A stretch of DNA of 64,000 bases from Prado023 sp963777855 (GTDB lineage: Bacteria > Actinomycetota > Actinomycetes > S36-B12 > CAIYMF01). Below the pieces are notes generated by a model. That model saw only the letters and a list, made by a program, of their open reading frames with translations, did not search any database and was not told where the DNA came from. This document shows, piece after piece, positions 33,756 to 43,604 of this stretch; the first letter of the stretch is position 1, and every line of letters begins with the position of its first letter. Where the stretch lies: assembly GCA_963777855.1 (NCBI GenBank), contig CAVZRW010000015.1:62001-126000 (forward strand). Reading direction: 5' to 3'. Made by a program: the position numbers and the translations under genes.

Positions 33756-35204
33756 ATGACCGAGGACAGGCTCGACCGGATGGGCGCGTTCGACGCCGTG
33801 ATGTGGGGCGTCGAGCAGGACCCGATCCTGCGCTCGGTGATCGTGGCGATGGTGGTGCTGGACTCCGAGCCCGACATCGACCTGCTGGTCGAGCGCGTGA
33901 CCCGGATGACCCTGGCGGTGCCGAAGTTGCGCCAGCGGGTGATCGGCAACCCGGTCTCGCTGATCCCGCCGCGGTGGGAGGTCGACCCGAACTTCGACCT
34001 GGCCTTCCACCTCAAGCGCTTCCACGTGCCCGCCGACGGCTCCGAGCGACCGCTGATGCGCATCGCCGAGCAGATGGGCGAGCAGGACTTCGACCGGGAC
34101 CGCCCACTGTGGGAGATGGCCCTCGTGCAGGGCTTCGACGGCGAGCGCACCGCGGTGATCATCAAGCTGCACCATGCGATCACCGACGGCGTCGGGGGCG
34201 TGGCGATGGCCGCGAGCCTGTTCGACCTGACCCGCACGCCGGTCAGCGATCTCGGGCCACGTCCGGACGAGCCCGAGGGCGACGTGCTGGGCCTGTCGGG
34301 TCGCGTCGTCAACGGCGTGCAGTTCGCCACCCGCTCGGTGCTGCGCCGTGGCCGGGCGATGGCCTCCGGGGCGCTGGACCTCTCGGTGCGCGCGGTCTCC
34401 AACCCGACCGAGTCCGCCGCGGCCGGCGGTGCGTTCGCGCAGTCGGCCGCCCGCCTGCTCGCCCCGGCCTCGGAACCGTTGAGCCCGCTGATGCACGGGC
34501 GCTCGCTGTCCACCCACATGGCCGTGATCCAGGTGCCGTTCCCGGCGCTGAAGGCTGCGGCGCGCGCGGCGGGCGGCACCCTCAACGACGCCTACATGGC
34601 CGCGGTGGCCGGCGGGGCAGCCACCTACCACGAGGAGCACCTGGCCCCCGCGGACTACCTGCGCGTGAACATGCCGGTGAACATGCGCGTCGGCGACGAC
34701 GCCTCGGCCGGCAACCGTTGGGTGCCCGCCCGGTTCGCGATGCCCATCGACAGCGGCCCGGCCGACGAGCGGATCGCGCGGCTCTCGCCGATCCTGCGCC
34801 AGGCGCGCACCGAGCCGGCGCTGGCCATCAGCGACACGTTCTACCGGTTGCTCACCGCGCTGCCCCAGAGCGCGGCCACCTCGATCTCCGCGGGAATGAT
34901 GAAGGGCTGCGACCTGGCGATCACCAACGTGCCCGGCCCACCCATCGCGCTGTACGCCGCCGGCGCGGAGGCCGACGTGATCGTTCCGTTCGCGCCCAAG
35001 GCCGGCGCCGCGGCGAACGTCGGGTTGATGACCTACCACGGCACCGCGTTCATCGGGGTGAACATCGACACCCGCGCCATCCCGGACCCGGAGGTGTTCC
35101 TGGCCCACCTGGCCGCCGGGTTCGACCAGGTGCTGGCCATCGCCGACCCGGACGCGCGCGCCACCATCGGGTTCCACTCGGGTCACGAGCCCGGGAACGG
35201 CTGA
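33756..35204 (+). CDS. WS/DGAT-family wax ester synthase/diacylglycerol acyltransferase
   Basis: A 482-residue acyl-CoA-dependent acyltransferase of the actinobacterial storage-lipid family. The catalytic HHxxxDG motif is HHAITDG at residues 139-145 (His140, Asp144). The N-terminal DRMGAFDAVMWGVEQDP and C-terminal motifs ITNVPGPP and GVNIDTRAIPDPEVF also fit. It should make triacylglycerol or wax ester at the membrane. ATG 33756 was chosen because GGAAGGG precedes it; upstream in-frame sequence crosses the preceding terminator. Confidence 0.93.
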   Translation: MTEDRLDRMGAFDAVMWGVEQDPILRSVIVAMVVLDSEPDIDLLVERVTRMTLAVPKLRQRVIGNPVSLIPPRWEVDPNFDLAFHLKRFHVPADGSERPLMRIAEQMGEQDFDRDRPLWEMALVQGFDGERTAVIIKLHHAITDGVGGVAMAASLFDLTRTPVSDLGPRPDEPEGDVLGLSGRVVNGVQFATRSVLRRGRAMASGALDLSVRAVSNPTESAAAGGAFAQSAARLLAPASEPLSPLMHGRSLSTHMAVIQVPFPALKAAARAAGGTLNDAYMAAVAGGAATYHEEHLAPADYLRVNMPVNMRVGDDASAGNRWVPARFAMPIDSGPADERIARLSPILRQARTEPALAISDTFYRLLTALPQSAATSISAGMMKGCDLAITNVPGPPIALYAAGAEADVIVPFAPKAGAAANVGLMTYHGTAFIGVNIDTRAIPDPEVFLAHLAAGFDQVLAIADPDARATIGFHSGHEPGNG

Positions 35205-35224
35205 TCGCCACCTAGCATGTCCGC

Positions 35225-36790
35225 GTGACGCTGACCGCCGACCGGGTCGAGGCCGCCCAGCGGGCCGGGACGACGCGCCCGCGCCTGCACCGCCCGATGC
35301 CCTCGAGCGGATGGCGCGGGTGGCTCGGCCCGATCCTCGTGACCGTGCTGGCCGGGGCGCTGCGCTTCGTCGACCTCGCCCGGCCCGACCGGATCGTGTT
35401 CGACGAGACCTACTACGTCAAGGACGCGCTGGCGCTGCTGCGGTTCGGCTTCGAGCGCGACGCGGTCGACGGGGCAGACGACCTCATCCTCGCCAGCGAC
35501 GGGCGCTGGGACCAGCTCGACATCTTCAAGGACACGCCCTCGTTCGTGGTGCACCCCCCGCTGGGCAAGTGGGTGATCGCCTCCGGCGAGTGGCTGTTCG
35601 GGGTGACCCCGTTCGGCTGGCGGTTCGGCGTCGCCGTCGTGGGCACCCTCAGCGTGCTGATGACCGCGCGGATCATCCGCCGGCTGACCCGTTCCGACGT
35701 GGTCGGCACGGCGGCGGGGCTGCTGGTCGCCCTCGACGGGCTGCACATCGTGATGAGCCGCACCGCCCTGCTGGACATCACGCTGATGTTCTTCACGCTT
35801 GCCGCGTTCGGGTTCCTGCTCATGGACCGTGACGCGGTGCGGCGCCGGGCCGACGCCTGGCTCACCCTCTGGGACGGCGCCCCGGTGCGGGTGGGACCCG
35901 GTTTCGGGGCCCGGCCGTGGCGCATCGCGGCCGGCGCCAGCCTGGGCCTGGCCTGCGGGGTCAAGTGGAGCGGCCTGTGGTTCGTGGCGTTCTTCGGCCT
36001 GATGAGCGTGGTCTGGGACATGCAGGTGCGTCGGCAGATGGGCATCCGCGCCCCGGCCCGCGCGGCGCTGGTCCGCGATGCGCTCCCGGCGTTCGCCAGC
36101 ATCGTCGGGGTCGCGGGCGCGTTCTACGTGCTGACCTGGACCGGCTGGCTGGTCACCGACGGCGGCTACGACCGTGACTGGGCGGCCACCAACGCCGGTT
36201 CCCCGCTGGTGCCCGACGCCCTGAGGGCCCTGGCCGCCTACCACCGCGCGGCGTGGTCGTTCCACGTGGGCCTGGAGTCCCCGCACTCCTACAAGTCCAG
36301 CGCCTGGTCCTGGCCGTTCATGACCCGGCCCACGTCGTTCTTCTACGAGACTCCCCAGGGGTGCGGCGCGGACAAGTGCTCGGCGGAGGTGCTCGCGCTG
36401 GGCAACCCGATCATCTGGTGGGCGGGACTGCTGGCGATCGCGCACAACGTGTGGCGCGCCGTCGCCGGCCGCGACTGGCGCAGCGGCGCCCTGCTCGTCG
36501 GATACCTGGCCGGATGGCTGCCCTGGATGCTGTTCCACAGCCGCACCATCTTCACCTTCTACGCGATCGTGATGGTGCCGTTCCTGGCCGGGATGCTGGC
36601 GATCTCGCTGGCCGGCCTCGCCGGCGGGCCCGAGGCACGCGGCCCGCGCCGCACCTGGGGGCTGGTGGCGGCCGGGGCGGTCCTGCTGCTGGTGGTGGCC
36701 AGCACGTGGTTCTTCCTGCCCATCTGGACCGGCGAGCTGCTGCCCTACTCGCGGTGGGACTGGCGGATGTGGATGCCCACCTGGGTGTGA
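35225..36790 (+). CDS. Dolichyl/polyprenyl-phosphate-mannose--protein mannosyltransferase (Pmt)
   Basis: A 521-residue GT39 membrane enzyme O-mannosylating secreted proteins from polyprenyl-phosphate-mannose. About eleven helices. The catalytic Asp-Glu is in RIVFDETYYVKDAL, followed by VVHPPLGKWVIASGEWLFG and VMSRTALLDITLMFF, and the C-terminal WxxWMLFHSRTIFTFY block. TAGCAT sits 6 nt before the GTG, so it is probably leaderless. Adjacent to rsmI, as I recall in other Actinobacteria. Confidence 0.93.
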   Translation: MTLTADRVEAAQRAGTTRPRLHRPMPSSGWRGWLGPILVTVLAGALRFVDLARPDRIVFDETYYVKDALALLRFGFERDAVDGADDLILASDGRWDQLDIFKDTPSFVVHPPLGKWVIASGEWLFGVTPFGWRFGVAVVGTLSVLMTARIIRRLTRSDVVGTAAGLLVALDGLHIVMSRTALLDITLMFFTLAAFGFLLMDRDAVRRRADAWLTLWDGAPVRVGPGFGARPWRIAAGASLGLACGVKWSGLWFVAFFGLMSVVWDMQVRRQMGIRAPARAALVRDALPAFASIVGVAGAFYVLTWTGWLVTDGGYDRDWAATNAGSPLVPDALRALAAYHRAAWSFHVGLESPHSYKSSAWSWPFMTRPTSFFYETPQGCGADKCSAEVLALGNPIIWWAGLLAIAHNVWRAVAGRDWRSGALLVGYLAGWLPWMLFHSRTIFTFYAIVMVPFLAGMLAISLAGLAGGPEARGPRRTWGLVAAGAVLLLVVASTWFFLPIWTGELLPYSRWDWRMWMPTWV

Positions 36791-36973
36791 CCAGCCCGCC
36801 TGGCCGCCCGCTTGGCCGGCGCCGAGCCGCGCCGAGTCGCTCCGCCCCCGAGCGCCCCGCGCCGCGCCCCACTCCTCCTCGTTCTCGTGGATTCTGTCTT
36901 CGGGAATGCGGATGACGTGGGACTCCCCCTCCGATTCGGAGGCGGAGTGGGGGAGGCGTGGAGGGAGGTTGGG
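36791..36973. other. Convergent intergenic region with small hairpin
   Basis: Between Pmt and rsmI. CCTCCGA-T-TCGGAGG at about 36929-36943, inside a longer ACTCC...GGAGT dyad, is a candidate bidirectional terminator. Nothing else was seen. Confidence 0.45.
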
Positions 36974-38138
36974 TCAGGGGCGCTGCTTGTGGGCGGCGAC
37001 CGCGTCGAACACGGTGCGCCGGTGGACCCCGACGCTGCGCGCCACCACCGCGATGGCCTCCTTGCGCGCGATGCCCTGCTCCTCGAGGGCGGCCACCCGG
37101 GCGGCCATGGTCGCGGAATCGACGGCGGGGGCGTCAGCCCCGCCTCCACCCACCCCGGCCCCGCACCCACCCCCGGCCCTGCGCCGACCCTCGCCCCCGC
37201 GCCCGCCCCCGGCCCCGCGCCCGTGCCCACGCCCGGCGCTCCGAACCCCTCCACCACGACCGTGATCTCCCCGCGTACCCCCTCGGCCGCCCACACGGCG
37301 AGCTCTGCCAGGCCCCCGCGGCGGACCTCCTCGTAGGTCTTGGACAGCTCGCGGCAGACCGCGGCCGGCCGGTCGGCGCCGTACGCCGCGGCCATGTCGG
37401 CCAGGGAGGCGGCCAACCGGTGCGGCGACTCGAACCACACCTGCGTGCGCGGCTCGTCGGCCATCTCCTCGAGCCGGGCCCGGCGTTCGGCGGGGCGCCG
37501 GGGGAGGAACCCCTCGAAGCAGAAGCGGTCGCACGCCAACCCCGAGACGGCCAGGGCGGTCGTCACCGCGGAGGGGCCGGGCAGCGCGGTGACCCGGTGC
37601 CCGGCGTCGAGCGCGGCGCGCGCCGCCCGGTAGCCGGGGTCGCTGACCGAGGGCATGCCGGCATCGGTGACCAGTGCGACCGTGCCCCCGTCGGCCAGCA
37701 CCGCCATGAGTCGGGGCAGCCGTGCGCGCTCGACGTCCTCGTAGAACGCCAGGACCGGCCCGCTGCGCTGCGCACCGACGTCGGCCATCAGGCGGCGCAG
37801 GCGTCGGGTGTCCTCGGCGGCCACCAGGTCCGCGCTGGCCAGCAGCTCCGCGAGCCGGGCGGAGGCGTCGGCCGGGTTCCCCAGCGGCGTGCCCGCCAGG
37901 ACCAGGGTGCCGTGCCCGGGGCCCGTGGCCTCGGAGGGCGCCGCCGGGTATCCCGAGGCCGCACGCGGCGCCCGGGTGCCCCGGCCCGGCCCGGTCGCGG
38001 AGTCCCCCGCGGGGGATCCCTCAGCCGCGCCGGCCGTCGCGGAGCCGTCCCCAGCCGTCGGGGAGCCGTCCCGGGCCGTCGGGAGCCGTCCCCGGGCGCC
38101 GGGGGGCCGTCGGCGCGGGCGTTGTCGTGGCGGGCCAT
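36974..38138 (-). CDS. rsmI: 16S rRNA (cytidine(1402)-2'-O)-methyltransferase RsmI (frameshifted)
   Basis: SAM-dependent tetrapyrrole-methylase-fold enzyme. The core reads GTLVLAGTPLGNPADASARL, AAEDTRRLRRLMAD, ALVTDAGMPSVSDPGYR, ALPGPSAVTTALAVSGL and VWFESPHRLAASL. The C-terminal HTH-like part (VAALEEQGIARKEAIAVVARSVGVHRRTVFDAV) is in another frame, ending at 36974, so an indel lies near 37150-37200. That region is a (Gly/Pro-Ala)n hinge encoded by repetitive DNA. The N-terminus is also uncertain: ATG 38138 (MARHDNARAD) is out of frame with the core, and GTG 38157 is in frame. Divergent from metG. Confidence 0.85.
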
Positions 38139-38202
38139 GGGGCCCATCGTGCCCCACGCTGGGCGGGCAGGGGGGTGCCTGAGCCCAACTAGAATCCCCC
38201 CC

Positions 38203-39822
38203 ATGAGCCCGACCGGCAAGGCGTTCTACGTCACCACGCCCATCTACTACGTCAACGACGCCCCGCACATCGGGCACGCCTACACCACGGTGGCCGCGGA
38301 CACGATCTGCCGCTGGCACCGCCAGCGCGGCGAGGACGTCTGGTTCCTGACCGGCACCGACGAGCACGGCGAGAAGGTCCTGCGCACCGCCGAGGCCGCC
38401 GGCGTGACCCCCCAGGAGTGGGCCGACCGGCTGGTCGCCGAGCACTGGAAGCCGGTGCTGGAGACCCTCGACGTGGCCAACGACGACTTCATCCGCACCA
38501 CCGAGCGCCGCCACGAGCAGCGTGTCCAGCGCTTCCTGACCCGGCTCAAGGACGCCGGCCACATCTACTCCGGGGACTACGAGGGCCCCTACTGCGTGGG
38601 CTGCGAGGAGTTCAAGCTGCCCGGCGAGCTGGTGCCCGGCACAGGCGACCTCGAGGGCCAGCTGCTGTGCCCCGTGCACACCCGACCGGTGGAGATCCTC
38701 TCGGAGACGAACTGGTTCTTCCGGCTCTCGGCGTTCGGCCAGGCGCTGCTGGAGCACTACGAGGCCCACCCGGAGGCGATCGCCCCGCAGAGCGCGTACA
38801 ACGAGGTCGTCTCGTTCATCCGCGGCGGACTGCAGGACCTGTCGATCTCGCGCTCCACCTTCGACTGGGGCATCCCGGTGCCCTGGGACCCCTCACAGGT
38901 CGTGTACGTCTGGTTCGACGCGCTGCTGAACTACGCCACGGCCGTGGGCCTCGGTGACGAGGAGCCGATGCCCGGCGCCGCGAAGTTCGCCGCCACCTGG
39001 CCGGCCGACATCCACCTGGTCGGCAAGGACATCCTGCGCTTCCACGCGGTCATCTGGCCGGCGATGCTGATGGCCGCGGAGCTGCCCCTGCCGGGCCAGG
39101 TGTACGCCCACGGCTGGCTGCTGGTCGGTGGCGAGAAGATGAGCAAGAGCAAGCTCACCGGCATCGCCCCGAGCCAGATCATCGACCACTTCGGGGTTGA
39201 CGCCTTCCGCTACTACTTCCTGCGTGCCATCCAGTTCGGCCAGGACGGCTCGTTCTCGTGGGAGGACATGGGGGCGCGCTACACCTCGGAGCTGGCCAAC
39301 GGCCTGGGCAACCTGGCCTCCCGGGCCACCGCCATGGTGGGCAAGTACTTCGGCGGGGTCCTGCCGGCGCCGGGCGCGTTCGCCAACGCCGACCTCGCGC
39401 TGGCCGACGGCCTGCTGCGCGCCGTGCAGGACGCCGACGCCGGGTACTCGCGGCTGGACTTCACCGCGGGCATCGGTGCGGTGAAGGGCTTCGTCGACGC
39501 CGTCAACCTCTATGTGACCGAGCAGGAGCCGTGGGCCCTGGCCAAGCGCACCGACGACCCCGTCGCCCAGGAGCGCCTGGCCACCGTGCTGTACGTGACG
39601 TGCGAGGCGCTGCGGGCCATCGCCGTGCTGCACAACGCGGTGATGCCGCGAGCCATGGCCACGATGTGGCAGGCGATCGGGGCGGCCGAGGGCCTGGGCG
39701 CCCTGGCCGACCAGCGCATCGAGGAGGCCAGCCGGTGGGGCCAGCTGCCCGCCGGGGTCACCGTCACCAAGGGAGCGGCGCTGTTCCCGCGCCTGGTCGA
39801 GGAGGCCCCCGCAGGTGCCTGA
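38203..39822 (+). CDS. metG: Methionyl-tRNA synthetase
   Basis: A 539-residue class I synthetase. The HIGH motif is at residues 22-25 and KMSKS at 312-316. The zinc knuckle has CVGCEEF and LLCPVHTRP, giving one Cys pair and one Cys-Pro-Val-His pair. The C-terminal tRNA-binding dimerisation domain of the E. coli type is absent, as in many Actinobacteria. TAGAAT lies 7 nt before the ATG with no SD, indicating a leaderless transcript starting the metG-tatD-rsmA-ispE operon. Confidence 0.96.
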   Translation: MSPTGKAFYVTTPIYYVNDAPHIGHAYTTVAADTICRWHRQRGEDVWFLTGTDEHGEKVLRTAEAAGVTPQEWADRLVAEHWKPVLETLDVANDDFIRTTERRHEQRVQRFLTRLKDAGHIYSGDYEGPYCVGCEEFKLPGELVPGTGDLEGQLLCPVHTRPVEILSETNWFFRLSAFGQALLEHYEAHPEAIAPQSAYNEVVSFIRGGLQDLSISRSTFDWGIPVPWDPSQVVYVWFDALLNYATAVGLGDEEPMPGAAKFAATWPADIHLVGKDILRFHAVIWPAMLMAAELPLPGQVYAHGWLLVGGEKMSKSKLTGIAPSQIIDHFGVDAFRYYFLRAIQFGQDGSFSWEDMGARYTSELANGLGNLASRATAMVGKYFGGVLPAPGAFANADLALADGLLRAVQDADAGYSRLDFTAGIGAVKGFVDAVNLYVTEQEPWALAKRTDDPVAQERLATVLYVTCEALRAIAVLHNAVMPRAMATMWQAIGAAEGLGALADQRIEEASRWGQLPAGVTVTKGAALFPRLVEEAPAGA

Positions 39823-40676
39823 CGCCGACGAGCGCCCGCCGGCTCCCGAGCCGCTGCCCCGGCCGGTGATCGACTCGCACTGCCACATCGACATGCGCGG
39901 GGGCGCCGAGCAGGCGCTCGACGGCCGCCGAGGCGGTGGCCGCCGCGGGCGCGGTGAACGTGACGGGCATCGTGCAGGTCGGCTGCTCGATCCGCGACGT
40001 CCATGCCGCGGTGGCGATGGCCGAGGAGCAGCCGGGCATCGTCGCGGCGATCGGGATCCACCCCAACGAGGCCCCGCGCCTCGCGGCCGCCGGCGAGCTC
40101 GACGCGGCGCTGGCCACCGTCGAGCAGCTGGCGCTCGGCTCGACGCGGGTGCGCGGCATCGGGGAGACCGGCCTGGACCACTTCCGCACGCGCGACGCCG
40201 ACGGCTGGGCGATCCAGGAGCAGGCCTTCCGCACGCACATCGACCTGGCCCGCCGGCTGGGCCGGGCGCTGGTGATCCACGACCGGGACGCCCACGCCGA
40301 CGTCATCCGGGTGCTGCGTGAGGAGGCCGACACCGCCGGGCTGCCCGAGGTCGTGGTCTTCCACTGCTTCTCCGGCGACGCCGCCATGGCCGAGGTCCTG
40401 GCCGAGCACGGCTGGTACGCGTCGTTCGCGGGCACGGTCACCTTCTCCAACGCCCGGGACCTGCACGCCGCGGCGCCGATCGTCCCGCGCGACCGGCTCC
40501 TGGTCGAGACCGACGCCCCCTACCTGACCCCCACCCCGCACCGCGGGCGGACCAACGCCAGCTACCTGGTTCCGCTGACCGTGCGCCGGCTGGCCGAGCT
40601 GCGCGGCGCCGAGCTCGGCCAGCTGTGCGACGACCTGCACGCCAACACGCTTCGGGCCTTCGGGGCCTGGGCATGA
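39815..40676 (+). CDS. tatD: TatD-family DNase (one frameshift)
   Basis: A metal-dependent hydrolase of about 287 residues. Metal ligands are visible in DSHCHID, GETGLDHF, VFHCFSGD and VETDAPYLTP. GTG 39815 overlaps the metG stop by 8 nt. One extra G near 39919, between EQAL and TAAEAVAAAGAVNVTGI, breaks the frame. The downstream frame is intact to 40676, where ATGA couples it to rsmA. A sequence error is likely, since all motifs survive. Confidence 0.9.
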
Positions 40677-41521
40677 GCGGGCTGCTCGGCCCCGCGGAGG
40701 TCCGGGCGCTCGCCGAGCAGCTGGGCATCCGGCCCACCAAGACCCTGGGCCAGAACTTCGTCATCGACCCGAACACGGTCCGGCGGATCGTGCGCGTGGC
40801 TGAGGTGGGGCCCGACGACGTGGTGCTCGAGGTGGGCCCGGGGCTGGGCTCGCTGACCCTTGCCCTGCTGGAGGCGGTGCGGCCACGTGGTGGCCGTCGA
40901 GATCGACCCGGTGCTGGCCGGTCAGCTCGAGCGGACCGTGGCCGAGCGGGCACCCGAGCTCGCCGATCGGCTGACCGTCGTCGGGGCCGACGCGCTGCGC
41001 ATCGAGGAGCTGCCGCGGCGAGCCCACGCGCGCTGGTGGCCAACCTGCCGTACAACGTCAGCGTCCCGGTGCTGCTGCACCTGATGGCGCGGTTCCCCAC
41101 GATCGCCCGGGCGCTGGTGATGGTCCAGCTGGAGGTGGCCGAGCGCCTGGCCGCCGAGCCCGGCTCGCGCGTGTACGGCGTTCCGTCGGTCAAGGCGCGC
41201 TGGTTCGGCGACGTGCGCCAGGCCGGGCTCGTGGCCCGCAGCGTCTTCTGGCCGGTGCCCAACGTGGACTCCGGCCTCGTCGAGCTGGTGCGCACCGCAC
41301 CGCCGCGCGCTGACGTGACCCGCGAGGAGCTGTTCGCCGTCGTGGATGCCGCGTTCTCGCAGCGGCGCAAGATGCTGCGCTCAGCCCTGGCGACGTGGGC
41401 GGGGGGATCGGCGCGGGCGACCGCGGTGCTCGAGGCGGCGGGTGTCGACCCGACGGCCCGGGGGGAGGCCCTCGACGTGTCGCAGTTCGCCGCGATCGCC
41501 GCCGCGGCCGGCACGGTCTAG
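40673..41521 (+). CDS. rsmA: 16S rRNA (adenine(1518)/(1519)-N6)-dimethyltransferase RsmA (two compensating indels)
   Basis: A 282-codon methyltransferase, KsgA type. GIRPTKTLGQNFVIDPNTVRRIV and EVGPGLGSLTLALLEAV give the SAM pocket, and ANLPYNVSVPVLLHLM is motif IV. Between about 40888 and 41015 the annotated frame is nonsense, while the +1 frame reads GHVVAVEIDPVLAGQLERTV and ADRLTVVGADALRIEELP, exactly the missing motifs. So one inserted and one lost base flank this stretch, and the true protein is intact in all conserved parts. Overlaps tatD (ATGA). Confidence 0.92.
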   Translation: MSGLLGPAEVRALAEQLGIRPTKTLGQNFVIDPNTVRRIVRVAEVGPDDVVLEVGPGLGSLTLALLEAVRPRGGRRDRPGAGRSARADRGRAGTRARRSADRRRGRRAAHRGAAAASPRALVANLPYNVSVPVLLHLMARFPTIARALVMVQLEVAERLAAEPGSRVYGVPSVKARWFGDVRQAGLVARSVFWPVPNVDSGLVELVRTAPPRADVTREELFAVVDAAFSQRRKMLRSALATWAGGSARATAVLEAAGVDPTARGEALDVSQFAAIAAAAGTV

Positions 41522-41531
41522 CCTCGCTCCG

Positions 41532-42454
41532 GTGAGCCACTCCGTCACCGCCCGTGCGCCGGGCAAGGTGAACATCCAACTGAGCGTCGGGGCTGTGCGC
41601 CCGGATGGGTTCCACCCGCTGGCCAGCGTCTTCCACGCGGTGGCGATGTCCGAGGAGGTCACGGTCAGCGCCGCGGCCCCGGGCAGCGGGATCGTGATCA
41701 GCGGGGTCACAGGTCCCCAGGCCGACGAGGTCCCCCGCGACGCGAGCAACCTCGCGTGGCGGGCGGTCCAGGCCGTGGCCGAGGCGGCCGGGCGGCCCGC
41801 CGACGTGGAGGTCGCGATCGCCAAGGGCGTTCCCGTCGCCGGCGGCATGGCCGGGGGGTCGGCGGACTGTGCCGCGGCGCTGGTGGCCGCCAACGACCTG
41901 TGGGGCTCTCCGCTGGATCGCGACACGCTGGCGGCGCTGGGGGCCCAGCTGGGCTCCGACGTGCCGTTCAGCCTGATGGGCGGCACCGCCCTGGGCCTCG
42001 GTCGCGGCGAGCAGCTCACCCCGCTGATGGCGCGCGGCACGTTCCATTGGGTGTTCGCGACAGCGACCGGGGGCCTGTCGACCCCGGCCGTGTACGCGGC
42101 GTTCGACCGACTGGCCGGCAGCGGACCGGTCCGGCGCCCGGAGCCCGACCGGCGGGTGATCGAGGCGCTCATCGCCGGCGACGCCGTCGCCCTGGGCCGG
42201 GCGCTGCGCAACGACCTGCAGGAGCCGGCGTGGCTGCTGCGACCACGGCTGCGCGACGTGTTCGAGGCCGGGGTGCGCGCCGGGGCCCTGGGCGCGATGG
42301 TCTCCGGCTCCGGGCCGACGACGGCGTTCCTGGTGGCCGACCCCGAGCCGCCGGCGAGAGGGTCCGCGCTGCTCTCGTGGGCCTCGAGGAGGTCCGCGCC
42401 GCCCACCTCACCACCGGTCCCGCCCCCGGCGCCCGGGTGATCGCGAGGGCCTGA
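41532..42454 (+). CDS. ispE: 4-(cytidine 5'-diphospho)-2-C-methyl-D-erythritol kinase (3' frameshift)
   Basis: GHMP-family kinase of the MEP isoprenoid pathway. APGKVNIQLSVGAVRPDGFHPL at the N-terminus, the ATP loop PVAGGMAGGSADCAAAL and SGSGPTTAFL near the C-terminus identify it. After VADPE an indel near 42350 breaks the frame. Shifting gives AAGERVRAALVGLEEVRAAHLTTGPAPGARVI and a stop at 42454, the normal family end. TAGCCT lies 7 nt before the GTG, so it may be leaderless even though it follows rsmA by 10 bp. Confidence 0.93.
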
Positions 42455-42490
42455 CCCCACCCACTCGGTCGGAGGGGGCCGCCGTGCCCG

Positions 42491-43466
42491 TCAGCGCCCG
42501 GCGACGTCCGGGCCCGGGTCGGTGGTGACCGCCACCACGGTCCCGCGCAGGGTCACCCGACCGGCGCCCACCGGGATCACCACGCTCGTGCCCAGGCCGA
42601 CCTCGACGGTGCCCGTCTCGGCCTCGAGGGTCCCCGACCCGCCGAGCACGGTGAGCACCCGGTAGCTGGGGGCGCTCAGGTCGCACGCCCCGTCGACGAC
42701 GTCCCACTGGGTGACCCGGAACTGGGGGCAGTCCACGAGCAACCGGCTTCGCCCCGATCCCGCGGCCTGCCACGGGCCCGCGGTGCGCGCGGTGGCCGCG
42801 TCGTGCGGAGCGGTCACGACTGAGAACCCCTTCTCGACGTGCAGCGGCCGCTGCTGGCCGTCGAGGCCGACACGGTCGAAGTCGTAGAGCCGGTAGGTGA
42901 GGTCGCTGCTCTGCTGCACCTCGTAGATGAGCAGGCGCGGGCCCAGCGAGTGCACGGTGCCTGGCGGACACCATGAAGAAGTCGTCCTGCGCGACGCGCA
43001 GCGTGGTCAGGTGCTGCATCAGGGTGCCCTCGGCCAGGGCGTCGCGCAGCTCGTCGGAGGTCTGCGCAGTGTGGCCGAGGATCAGTTCGGCATCGTCGGC
43101 GGCCGAGACCACCAGCCAGCACTCGGCCTTGCCGCGCGGCTGGTCCTCCAGCACCCGGGCCTGTGCGTCGTTGGGGTGGACCTGCACCGAGAGCCAGTCC
43201 TGCGGGTCGAGCAGCTTGCACAGCAGGGGGAACTCGTCGGTGCGCGGGGCGCCGCCGGTGACCAACCCCGCGGCCCACGCCTGGCGCAGTGTGAATCCCT
43301 CAGGTGCGCCCGTGCGCAGGAACCCACTCATCTCGGGCATGCCCGAGACCGCCCAGCACTCACCGATCACCCCGGCCGGCACGGAGGCGCCGAACCAGCT
43401 GCGCAGCGTGGTGCCGCCCCACAGCCGCTCGGCGAACACCGGCTCGACGACGAGCAACTCGGGCAC
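42491..43466 (-). CDS. manA: Mannose-6-phosphate isomerase, class I (one frameshift)
   Basis: Cupin-type zinc enzyme interconverting mannose-6-P and fructose-6-P. Zinc and active-site motifs are LLDPQDWLSVQVHPNDAQA and GKAECWLVV. The frame breaks near 42960 after DDFFMVSA. The shifted frame continues TVHSLGPRLLIYEVQQSSDLTYRLYDF and finishes at 42491. The GTG at 43466 has GAGGAG upstream. It would feed GDP-mannose synthesis needed by Pmt. Divergent from the ABC-F gene. Confidence 0.9.
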
Positions 43467-43604
43467 CAGTCCTCCTCGGGTCGGGCGTGCGGGCCGTGCG
43501 GGCCGTGCGGCCGGGTCGGCGTGCGGGCGTCCCGGTTGTGCGGGCAGGTCGACCCTATCGGCGTGGCCCGGCGCACGTCGGAAGGCCACGTACCCTTGGG
43601 GCCC